Part shown: positions 1 through 5,282 of the stretch, in pieces
Position numbering within the stretch: the stretch's first letter is position 1
Layout: the number at the start of each line of letters is the position of its first letter
NCBI GenBank assembly: GCA_013002265.1
Contig: JABDKK010000209.1
Span: forward strand, 1 to 10,139
Reading direction: 5' to 3'
Length of the DNA stretch: 10,139 bases
DNA from: Candidatus Nitrosopumilus sp.
Lineage (GTDB): Archaea > Thermoproteota > Nitrososphaeria > Nitrososphaerales > Nitrosopumilaceae
Program-made: the position numbers and the translations under genes
Notes under the pieces: generated by a model
Told to the model about the DNA's origin: nothing
The model's database searches: none
The model's input: the letters and a program-made list of their open reading frames with translations, nothing else

Positions 1-23
1 GGTCCGGCAGGATCAACCGGATT
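1..23 (-). rRNA. 16S ribosomal RNA, 5' end only (partial)
   Basis: Read on the minus strand, the first bases of the window give AATCCGGTTGATCCTGCCGG followed by ACC, the universal archaeal 16S 5' terminus (the site of the classical archaeal forward primer). Only the first two dozen bases are present; the gene runs out of the window to the left. The mature 5' end is placed at about position 22-23 by comparison with known archaeal 16S ends. It is divergent to the aminotransferase at 397. Confidence 0.95.
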
Positions 24-47
24 CTGAATTTTTAATTTTGATTATTG

Positions 48-63
48 AAGTACATTTGTACTT
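48..63. repeat. Perfect inverted repeat just upstream of 16S
   Basis: AAGTACA-TT-TGTACTT is a perfect 7-bp inverted repeat with a 2-nt centre, about 25 nt from the mature 16S end. In RNA it would form a 6-bp hairpin with a 4-nt loop in the pre-rRNA leader. A processing-related role is inference. Confidence 0.6.
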
Positions 64-102
64 TATTTGGAATTGACGGATGCACATAATCTTCACATTT
101 CA

Positions 103-124
103 GATTTGATCTTTTGATCAGATC
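103..124. repeat. Leader hairpin with TTTT/AAAA loop
   Basis: TGATC-TTTT-GATCA (107-120) forms a 5-bp stem, extended after one mismatch by GAT/ATC (103-105 with 122-124). On the rRNA strand the loop is AAAA. It lies inside the pre-16S leader; function unknown. Confidence 0.5.
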
Positions 125-238
125 CTCATTTTGTATGCGTAACTGGAGGCCCATGAATCACAAAATGGCATAATACCATACTTCATCACAAGCGCCGCCT
201 ATTGCGTTACGTATGCAGAAGGTGAAGAATGTAGAAAC

Positions 239-246
239 CATATAAA
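239..246 (-). promoter_or_regulatory. TATA box of the rRNA operon
   Basis: On the minus strand the sequence is GGTTTATATGG, an excellent match to the archaeal TATA consensus. A start 26-27 nt downstream falls on a purine near 216, giving a leader of about 190 nt before 16S. It is the best TATA match on this strand between 16S and the aminotransferase. Confidence 0.7.
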
Positions 247-365
247 CCATGCGTGATTTTATGCCTGATCGACTCAATTTATTGAAAAAATTACAAGAAA
301 ATTTTTACCTTCCTCCTCAAGGCACATTTTACGCACAAAATTGAACCATTTGTGGTTGTTGTTGA

Positions 366-374
366 TACTTAAAA
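366..374 (+). promoter_or_regulatory. TATA-like box of the aminotransferase gene
   Basis: ACTTAAAAT is centred about 27 nt before the ATG at 397, the spacing expected if transcription starts at or next to the start codon (leaderless mRNA). The match to consensus is moderate. Confidence 0.45.
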
Positions 375-396
375 TGACTGAATTGATAATGCAAAG

Positions 397-1692
397 ATGC
401 TTTTGGACTATACTAGAGAATACAAGAAAAAGACAAAAAAATCTGCACGGTTGTTTGCAAAGTCTGCAAAGTTGCACATCAATGGCGTATCTCACAACAT
501 AAGATTTTATGAACCGTACCCATTTGTTGTAAAATCATCTGCAGGAAAAAATCTTGTCGACGTTGATAACAACAAGTATACAGATTACTGGATGGGCCAC
601 TGGAGTTTGATTTTAGGCCATGGTCAAAAAAACGTCAAAGAGTCACTCAAAAAGCAAATCGAGAAGAGCTGGATGTATGGAACTGTAAATGAGCAAACCG
701 TTTTACTATCTGAACTAATTTCAAAAAATGTTCCAGTAGCAGAAAAGATTCGCTATGTTACATCAGGAACTGAAGCTACAATGTATGCAGTGAGGTTAGC
801 TCGCTCTGTAACTGGTAAAAAGATAATTGCAAAGATTGATGGCGGATGGCACGGATATACATCTGATTTGCTAAAGTCAGTTAACTGGCCGTTCTCTGAA
901 TCTGAAAGTTCAGGAGTTGTTAATGAAGAGCAGATTGTGTCAATTCCATACAATGACTTGGAGAAGTCATTGGAAATATTGCAAAAGCATTCAAAGGATT
1001 TAGCTGGTGTAATTATAGAGCCAGTGCTCGGTGGCGGTGGATGTATTCCAGCAACTGCAGATTACCTAAAAGGGATTGAAGAGTTTTGCAAGAAAAATAA
1101 CTCACTGTTTGTTTTAGATGAGATAGTTACAGGATTTAGATTCAGATTCGGATGTCTGTATCCTATAATGAAATTGGATCCTGACATTGTGACACTGGGG
1201 AAAATTGTTGGTGGCGGAATGGCAATTGGTGTGATGTGTGGCAAAAAAGAAATCATGGAGCATGCAGATACCACTGGAAAGAAAAAATCAGAGCGAAGCT
1301 ATGTTGGCGGCGGTACGTTTTCTGCAAATCCTGCATCAATGGTAACAGGGTTTGCAACTCTTAGTCATTTAAAATCAAAAAAATCAATCTATTCCAAGAT
1401 TAATGATTTAGGAAAATTTGCTAGAAAGGAATTGGCAAAAACGTTTGATGACAGAGTTATCGTTACTGGCAAGGGCTCACTATTCATGACACACTTTGCA
1501 TCAAACGGGGTAACAGAGATTACAAATTCTGTGCAGGCTGCAAAATGCGATGGCTCCATGCTTCAGAAATATCACTTTAAACTAATTGCACATGATGGGA
1601 TATTTTTCTTGCCAGGAAAACTGGGTGCAATTTCAGATGCCCACACAAAAGAGGACATCAAGAAGATCCTAAAGGCATCTGAAGAATTCTAA
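397..1692 (+). CDS. Class III aminotransferase, glutamate-1-semialdehyde aminomutase-like
   Basis: This 431-aa PLP enzyme has the length and fold-type I landmarks of the GSAM/ornithine aminotransferase family: SGTEA (123-127, phosphate binding), GWHGYT (150-155), the pyridine-ring Asp in VLDEIVTGFR (D241), the Schiff-base lysine in LGKIVGGG (K269), and GGTFSANP further on. GSAM converts glutamate-1-semialdehyde to 5-aminolevulinate for tetrapyrroles, and thaumarchaeal copies beside 16S are usually annotated so. Several GSAM signature positions are altered: WHGY instead of YHGH, GGGGCIP instead of the usual GNMG segment, and no PGGVNSPVR at the N-terminus. A different substrate is therefore possible. 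The start follows from the TATA-like box at 366-374; other upstream ATGs are out of frame. It is divergent from the rRNA operon and overlaps the next, convergent gene by 4 nt. Confidence 0.88.
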   Translation: MLLDYTREYKKKTKKSARLFAKSAKLHINGVSHNIRFYEPYPFVVKSSAGKNLVDVDNNKYTDYWMGHWSLILGHGQKNVKESLKKQIEKSWMYGTVNEQTVLLSELISKNVPVAEKIRYVTSGTEATMYAVRLARSVTGKKIIAKIDGGWHGYTSDLLKSVNWPFSESESSGVVNEEQIVSIPYNDLEKSLEILQKHSKDLAGVIIEPVLGGGGCIPATADYLKGIEEFCKKNNSLFVLDEIVTGFRFRFGCLYPIMKLDPDIVTLGKIVGGGMAIGVMCGKKEIMEHADTTGKKKSERSYVGGGTFSANPASMVTGFATLSHLKSKKSIYSKINDLGKFARKELAKTFDDRVIVTGKGSLFMTHFASNGVTEITNSVQAAKCDGSMLQKYHFKLIAHDGIFFLPGKLGAISDAHTKEDIKKILKASEEF

Positions 1693-2045
1693 TTGGAAAA
1701 GTTTGTTTTTCTCCAAGAAATCAATTGGTTAAAGACATCAAGATAGTTGTTTTCTGTCATGGTAATGTGGACATGGGCATAAAACTTTCCAAACTGGGAC
1801 TCAAAGATCATCCTAAACTCATCGTTGAAAAAAGGAACAGAGATTCCAATTTTTTTTAGAGAGTGAAATTCTATGTCTTGGATTTTGATGGTTTTTTGTT
1901 TTATGACTACTTTCTTTTTTTCAGAGTTTTTGTTAATTGATTCATCAATGTTGTCTTTAGTGGAATCCTCCCAATTTGGAGGATCATGGGGCCATCTGTG
2001 AACAAATACTTTTTGTGCTAGAAAGGAAATATCTGAATCAGGCAA
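1689..2045 (-). CDS. Hypothetical protein, 118 aa
   Basis: I do not recognise a family. The N-terminal part has FVHRWPHDPPNW, followed by a lysine/acid-rich linker (about 25-55) and a more ordered C-terminal half with SVPFF, FESQFGKFYAHVHITM and a final helix LDVFNQLISW. No signal peptide or membrane segment is visible. The only usable start is TTG at 2045, because an in-frame stop precedes it directly; a TATA-like ATTAATTT at 2068-2075 lies about 26 nt upstream and fits a leaderless start there. Its stop overlaps that of the aminotransferase by 4 nt. The uncommon start codon and lack of recognised motifs are the main doubts; the open frame, composition and tail-to-tail packing argue that it is real. 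Confidence 0.6.
   Translation of the reverse strand: MPDSDISFLAQKVFVHRWPHDPPNWEDSTKDNIDESINKNSEKKKVVIKQKTIKIQDIEFHSLKKIGISVPFFNDEFRMIFESQFGKFYAHVHITMTENNYLDVFNQLISWRKTNFSN
1700..1712 (+). terminator. T-rich terminator after the aminotransferase
   Basis: GTTTGTTTTTCTC lies 8-20 nt past the stop codon, without a hairpin, as typical for archaeal T-tract termination. It sits inside the 3' end of the convergent gene. Confidence 0.4.
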
Positions 2046-2185
2046 TTACTAGAATTTGTTTTATTTCAAATTAATAGTATCTTATTTTGTAGATCCCTGA
2101 TGACTCTTTATTTTAATGAACATATTAGTGCCCAAATCAAACAAATGTAAAGAATTCACAAAACATGCTATTGTACTAGTTTGCC

Positions 2186-2196
2186 ATAAATAATAT
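2186..2196 (+). promoter_or_regulatory. TATA-like box in the 2046-2493 gap
   Basis: ATAAATAATAT is a good archaeal TATA match, centred 26 nt before an ATG at 2216. That is the same spacing as the leaderless genes in this window, so it may drive the decayed ORF or a non-coding transcript that follows. Confidence 0.4.
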
Positions 2197-2197
2197 C

Positions 2198-2444
2198 ATG
2201 GTGTATTCTACTGCGATGTATTTTGCATCACACTTTGACAAGTTAACAGATGAAATCATTTCGATTCTTAAAGTAAAGCAAAAAATTCAAACAAGATAAA
2301 ATTACCGAGTTTGAATTCCTCTAGGGTGATTTTACCAGAGTTGAAAATGTGTATATTGTAATTCCTACCAATAGAAACAAACTCACAGATATTGCTTTTT
2401 TGTCATTTCGTGGCAGATTCGACATTATTCTGAACACTCCATGA
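2198..2444 (+). pseudogene. Possible decayed coding region in a gene-poor gap
   Basis: An open frame from the ATG at 2198 (or at 2216, behind a TATA-like box) codes for 33 or 27 residues, with FASHFDKLTDEIISILKVKQ, before TAA at 2297-2299. In the +1 frame, coding-like sequence continues at once (DKITEFEFL), meets TAG at 2322, then runs 39 codons including RVENVYIVIPTNRNKL and FLSFRGRFDIIL to TGA at 2442. Amphipathic helix/strand patterning across the shift suggests a small protein broken by one frameshift and one nonsense change. No family is assigned. The alternative is non-coding structured RNA (see the element at 2284-2340). The rest of 2046-2493 shows nothing else recognisable. Confidence 0.35.
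2284..2340 (+). repeat. Interleaved inverted repeats, possible pseudoknot RNA
   Basis: Arm 1 AATTCAAAC (2284-2292) pairs perfectly with GTTTGAATT (2309-2317). Arm 2 TAAAATTACC (2297-2306) lies inside the loop of arm 1 and pairs with GGTGATTTTA (2325-2334), nine Watson-Crick pairs plus one U.G in the plus-strand RNA. The order S1-S2-S1'-S2' with linkers of 4, 2 and 7 nt is that of an H-type pseudoknot. The S2' arm can instead fold locally: CTCT (2319-2322) with AGAG (2337-2340) and GGT (2325-2327) with ACC (2334-2336). The repeats are read directly; an RNA function is inference. Confidence 0.4.
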
Positions 2445-2483
2445 GTTTTAGCAAATTGAAGCAAAAAGTTAGTTTGAAGGACA

Positions 2484-2493
2484 TGGTTAAAAA
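2484..2493 (-). terminator. Weak T-tract after the secreted protein gene
   Basis: On the minus strand TTTTTAACC follows directly after the TAA stop at 2494. It is a short T5 tract without a stem, so only a weak candidate. Confidence 0.25.
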
Positions 2494-3045
2494 TTAAATT
2501 TTCATCAATCCTTCTTTAATTAAGAATTGAATTCCTTGAACAAAGGATGAATCATCAATGGAGCCATCTGCCCACCATCCAGCATTAGTCTTTATCCAAT
2601 CAGGAATTTTTGCATTAGATGATTCTTCTCCGACTGTAAGATTATTGGAATTTATCTCAAAGAAGATTATTTCAATTGTAGCCTTTGATGTTCCATATTG
2701 AGTTTTGACGCTGTATTTTCCATCATGGAATTTTTCATTTAGCACCATACTTTGATTAAATGTCAAATCTTCAGATACAGGGGTTTTCTGAGTTAGGATA
2801 AGATTATTTGCTGAATCAAATATAGAAATTCTCAAATTTCTTTCTTCGTCGTATTTGTTAACTTTTCCAGAGAATGCAATTGAATCTCCAAGCAAATATG
2901 ATGTATCATCAGAACTTATTTCAACAGTATAATTATTAGAACTGCTTTGTTCAGGAGGACCGCCATAGCCTATTGCTTGCTGTCCCAATGAAGATGCAAC
3001 GAGCATAGATATTGTGAAAATGATGAATAATGTGCTTAGTCTCAT
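2494..3045 (-). CDS. Secreted beta-domain protein with C-terminal WIKxNAGWW segment
   Basis: This 183-aa protein starts with a Sec signal peptide (RLSTLFIIFTISMLVASSLG, cleavage probably around 21-26), then a Gly/Pro/Ser/Asn-rich linker. A beta-rich domain at about 38-130 follows (YTVEISSDDTSYLLGDSIAFSG, LRISIFD, GKYSVKTQY), resembling the Ig-like adhesin/macroglobulin-type domains common in archaeal surface proteins. The last 37 residues (147-183) are IPDWIKTNAGWWADG...SFVQGIQFLIKEGLMKI, a segment that recurs at the ends of many exported thaumarchaeal proteins. It probably acts at the cell surface; exact role unknown. The ATG at 3045 is fixed by the signal peptide and by a TATA-like box at 3072-3079. 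Confidence 0.85.
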   Translation of the reverse strand: MRLSTLFIIFTISMLVASSLGQQAIGYGGPPEQSSSNNYTVEISSDDTSYLLGDSIAFSGKVNKYDEERNLRISIFDSANNLILTQKTPVSEDLTFNQSMVLNEKFHDGKYSVKTQYGTSKATIEIIFFEINSNNLTVGEESSNAKIPDWIKTNAGWWADGSIDDSSFVQGIQFLIKEGLMKI

Positions 3046-3071
3046 TAGTACAAACTCATGATTTTCTCTTC

Positions 3072-3079
3072 ATTTAAAT
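3072..3079 (-). promoter_or_regulatory. TATA box of the secreted protein gene
   Basis: ATTTAAAT, part of the 10-bp palindrome CATTTAAATG (3071-3080), lies about 30 nt before the ATG at 3045, allowing a leader of only a few nucleotides. Confidence 0.5.
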
Positions 3080-3153
3080 GGTGAGAAGAGGAGTTAGAAT
3101 CTAAAATTTACGTATTAGATTAGTTTTTTAGAAATCATTGTTTTAGAATAATC

Positions 3154-3273
3154 ATGGAAAAGAAAAAAGAAGAAAAAGAAGCATATGCAACTGAAGATCC
3201 TACTGACACATCTGCCAAAGACCAAGAAGAGATGGCAAAAGAGGCAATAAAGAAATTCAAGTCATTAGGTTAG
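3154..3273 (+). CDS. Small charged protein, 39 aa
   Basis: The frame is ATG to TAG. It starts MEKKKEEKEAYATEDPTDTS and ends with an amphipathic helix-like EEMAKEAIKKFKSLG. More than half of the residues are charged; there is no Cys, Trp or membrane segment. A T-rich TATA-like TTTTTTAG (3124-3131) lies 26-27 nt before the ATG, fitting a leaderless start. It precedes the TPR gene by 37 nt in the same direction and may be co-transcribed with it. No known family is recognised; a small, partly disordered cytoplasmic protein is the most that can be said. Coding status rests on composition, promoter spacing and gene packing. Confidence 0.5.
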   Translation: MEKKKEEKEAYATEDPTDTSAKDQEEMAKEAIKKFKSLG

Positions 3274-3310
3274 ACCAAACTTTCATTAGCAGTATAATAT
3301 TTTCAAAATC

Positions 3311-4132
3311 ATGGGACTGTTTGGCTCAAAAGAGGATCCTGAAGACTTGCTGTACAATGCAATGTCGCTTTTTGAGAAGAACCAGCCAAAGGGAGCAATC
3401 TTGCTATTCAACAAAGTTCTAAAACAAGATCCCAAGAACACTTCTGCACTGTACAACAAGGGTCTGGCACTAAACCAAATCAAAAAGTACAGCGATGCAG
3501 TAACATGCTTTGATAAAGTACTAGAAATCAACCCAAAAGATGCACAGGCATACAACAACAAGGGAATCGCAATGGCAGAGTTGGGCAACTTGCAAGATGC
3601 CGCTGAATGCTACGACAAGGCAATGGAAGCTGATCCAAAACATGCAGCATCCTACTTTAACAAAGGAGTACTGCTAGACAAGCTACAAGAACACGAGGAT
3701 GCAATAAAGACCCTGGAGAAAGCAATAGAGATAGATCCGAGAAAACCAAATGCGTTGTTTTACAAGGGAATTATCCTAGGAAAACTCAAAAGGCACGAGG
3801 AGGCACTAAATTGCTTTGATAGCGTTTACAAGAACAATCCAAGCCACATGGATGCATTATTCCACAGAGGAATTGAGCTTGCAGAGTTAGGCAAGCATGA
3901 AAAGGCAATTGAGATTTATGACAAGATCCTATCAAAGCACAAAGACAATGTAAACATCATTTATGCAAAGTCGCGAAGCAAGGCAGGATTAGAAAAGTAT
4001 TCTGAGTCACTAGAGTTGTTAAGGAAGGCAGTATCAAAGAATCCCAAAATAATCCGAAAGTGGGCAAAAGAAGAAAAAACATTTGAAAAGCTACACACAA
4101 ATGATGAGTTTAGAAAACTAGTAAAACTATAG
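3311..4132 (+). CDS. Tetratricopeptide repeat (TPR) protein, seven repeats
   Basis: The 273 residues consist of a short N-terminal MGLFGSKEDPE, then about seven consecutive 34-residue TPR units (starting near 10, 44, 78, 112, 146, 180 and 214). They show the canonical pattern A-x-x-x-KG-x2-L at helix A, A-hydrophobic-x-C/T-F/Y-DK at helix B and a terminal NP/DP. The tail (248-273) contains LHTNDEFRKLV, similar to the capping helix that follows TPR arrays in many archaeal and cyanobacterial proteins. TPR superhelices bind peptides and scaffold complexes; the partner is unknown. There is no signal peptide. The start is taken at the MGLF methionine. It overlaps the convergent gene by 6 nt. Confidence 0.9.
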   Translation: MGLFGSKEDPEDLLYNAMSLFEKNQPKGAILLFNKVLKQDPKNTSALYNKGLALNQIKKYSDAVTCFDKVLEINPKDAQAYNNKGIAMAELGNLQDAAECYDKAMEADPKHAASYFNKGVLLDKLQEHEDAIKTLEKAIEIDPRKPNALFYKGIILGKLKRHEEALNCFDSVYKNNPSHMDALFHRGIELAELGKHEKAIEIYDKILSKHKDNVNIIYAKSRSKAGLEKYSESLELLRKAVSKNPKIIRKWAKEEKTFEKLHTNDEFRKLVKL

Positions 4133-4834
4133 AATCTTTTTTCTTACTGCGTCAATTCTAATAAGTTCAACTTTCTTTTTAGGATCAGATAACCTTGCCT
4201 CAAAGATTGGAACGTAAACCTCTGTCAAGTCATGCATTACAAACTCTTCTTTAAGATCTCGAACTTCGGGATCTAGTGGTTTTTTCAGATGTATTTTGAG
4301 CTTGTCAATTCCGGCATCATAACGGTACTCAAGTTTTTTTATAGTGTGCTGGTTTTCCTCTAAGACTCTTTTGGGATAATTCTCAATGTTCTTTGAATCA
4401 ATTTTAAACGGTAACTCTACTTGCATTCCATGATTATCAAATGTCAATTCGTCTTCCTCCTCAACAAATACATGCTCTTCTAGATTGATATCGACTTTGT
4501 TCTTTCCGCGTTTTCCAACAAAGGTCTTCTCAAGTCCAGACTTTGAGCGAACAGGAAACATCCCCTCACCAATTGCAATCTCATGTACATTAGAGTCAAC
4601 ATCAATAGTATGGACTGCCTTTCTAAAATAATCAGCACTGTATTTTCCTGAGACAATTAAAGAGCACTCATAGTACAATTTCATAGAGTCAAGATGAATA
4701 TCGTCTTTTTTTGGTCTAGATAACAACCCCTTGAAGGGGTCGGTCTTTTTTTGGTCTACAATTTTTAGGGCCTCTTCCTCATCCATATTTTTTCTAATAA
4801 CAATTGTTTTTACATCAAATTCATCTTCAGTCAT
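4127..4834 (-). CDS. Conserved-looking protein of unknown function, 235 aa
   Basis: No family is recognised. It is a soluble, highly charged protein: an N-terminal MTEDEFDVKTIVIRKNMDEE region, a central KLYYECSLIVSGKYSADYFR stretch leading into VDSNVHEIAIGEG with alternating hydrophobic residues (beta-sheet-like), an acidic HVFVEEEDELTFD loop, and a C-terminal part ending VELIRIDAVRKKIL that reads as beta strands with a final basic helix. There is no Cys pair, Walker motif or membrane segment. I take the ATG at 4834; an in-frame TTG at 4840 would add two residues. A TATA-like TTTAATAC (4860-4867) fits a start near 4837, favouring ATG with a 3-nt leader. It diverges from the SHOCT-cupin operon across 81 nt and overlaps the TPR gene tail-to-tail by 6 nt. 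Confidence 0.8.
   Translation of the reverse strand: MTEDEFDVKTIVIRKNMDEEEALKIVDQKKTDPFKGLLSRPKKDDIHLDSMKLYYECSLIVSGKYSADYFRKAVHTIDVDSNVHEIAIGEGMFPVRSKSGLEKTFVGKRGKNKVDINLEEHVFVEEEDELTFDNHGMQVELPFKIDSKNIENYPKRVLEENQHTIKKLEYRYDAGIDKLKIHLKKPLDPEVRDLKEEFVMHDLTEVYVPIFEARLSDPKKKVELIRIDAVRKKIL
4135..4145 (+). terminator. T-tract terminator after the TPR gene
   Basis: TCTTTTTTCTT begins 3 nt past the TPR stop codon. It is a stemless T-rich tract of the archaeal type, located within the end of the convergent gene. Confidence 0.5.
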
Positions 4835-4839
4835 AACCA

Positions 4840-4858
4840 AGTAAATTACATATTTACT
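4840..4858. promoter_or_regulatory. 19-bp palindrome, candidate operator
   Basis: AGTAAAT-TACAT-ATTTACT is a perfect 7-bp inverted repeat with a 5-bp spacer. It lies between the presumed TATA box (4860-4867) and the start codon (4834) of the minus-strand gene, a position where a bound dimer would block polymerase. It may also affect the divergent SHOCT-cupin operon. The palindrome is seen; the operator role is inferred. Confidence 0.4.
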
Positions 4859-4859
4859 C

Positions 4860-4867
4860 GTATTAAA
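4860..4867 (-). promoter_or_regulatory. TATA-like box of the unknown-function gene
   Basis: Minus-strand TTTAATAC is centred near 4863.5, placing transcription start at about 4837, three bases before the ATG at 4834. Confidence 0.4.
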
Positions 4868-4915
4868 CCAATTCAGGTAAGAAAGAAATAATAGAATTAA
4901 GATAGGACAAGAAAC

Positions 4916-5281
4916 ATGGCAACAGCTAAGAAAGGCGGATATCTAGGAAAATTTCTAAAAAAGGCAGACAAGGCAATTCAAGACGGAATTAAAAAGGCCG
5001 ACGAGGCATTAGATGAAGCAGTTGAGTTGGGAGAAGTAACTGCAAAGCAAGCATCAAAAATAAGCAAAGAGCTCTCAGATAAGGCAAAAAAAGAAAGTGA
5101 TTCCCTCAAAAAGAAGGGAGTAGAAAGACTCAATGAAGGAATTTCATCAGCTAAAAAGATGACAACCAGCACACAAGAAGAGTTAGAGTTGCTTGAAAAG
5201 CTTGGTCAGTTAAAAAAGTCAGGAGTAATAACTCAAAAAGAATTTCTAGAGAAGAAAAAGAAGATACTGAGTAAGATTTAA
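4916..5281 (+). CDS. Helical protein with C-terminal SHOCT domain
   Basis: This 121-aa Lys/Ala/Glu-rich protein is almost entirely helical. An N-terminal amphipathic region (GGYLGKFLKKADKAIQDGIK) is followed by a long coiled-coil-like stretch (about 28-85). The C-terminal 30 residues, LELLEKLGQLKKSGVITQKEFLEKKKKIL, match the SHOCT pattern (Leu-rich helix, x-x-GVIT-x-x-EF-x-x-KK-x-x-hL). SHOCT is a short oligomerisation/interaction domain found at the ends of many prokaryotic proteins; the specific role here is unknown, with membrane-surface association possible from the amphipathic start. A TATA-like AAATAATAG (4885-4893) is about 27 nt upstream of the ATG. It is the first gene of a three-gene operon, one base ahead of the first cupin. 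Confidence 0.8.
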   Translation: MATAKKGGYLGKFLKKADKAIQDGIKKADEALDEAVELGEVTAKQASKISKELSDKAKKESDSLKKKGVERLNEGISSAKKMTTSTQEELELLEKLGQLKKSGVITQKEFLEKKKKILSKI

Positions 5282-5282
5282 A

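Larger units (their letters stand above)
24..216 (-). other. Pre-16S rRNA leader (5' external transcribed spacer)
   Basis: This is the stretch between the inferred rRNA transcription start (about 216) and the mature 16S 5' end. It carries no plausible gene on either strand. It has several inverted repeats: a perfect 7-bp one at 48-63 immediately before 16S, one at 103-124, a short hairpin near 165-180, and distant GTTAC/GTAAC arms at 139-143 and 206-210. Archaeal pre-16S RNA is normally cut out of a long stem formed between leader and post-16S spacer; the partner strand lies outside the window, so that stem cannot be verified here. Confidence 0.7.

Noticed and set aside
100..190. Box C/D-like motifs (GTGATGA and CTGA) in the rRNA leader, minus strand
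   Set aside because: The box C match at 183-189 is more than 60 nt from the nearest CTGA and no internal D'/C' pair with the usual spacing is found, so a C/D guide RNA is not supported.
274..495. 73-aa minus-strand ORF between the rRNA promoter and the aminotransferase
   Set aside because: It overlaps the start of the well-supported aminotransferase by about 100 nt and has Cys-rich, low-plausibility composition with no family signal, so it is a chance ORF.
753..1274. Two minus-strand ORFs (66 and 70 aa) inside the aminotransferase gene
   Set aside because: They are antisense to a conserved catalytic region and lack family features.
3286..3588. 100-aa minus-strand ORF antisense to the TPR gene
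   Set aside because: It mirrors TPR repeat coding; Leu/Ser-rich translation is typical of an antisense shadow.
4835..4840. In-frame TTG start for the unknown-function gene, two residues upstream
   Set aside because: ATG at 4834 is the stronger codon and fits the TATA-like box at 4860-4867; the TTG cannot be fully excluded.
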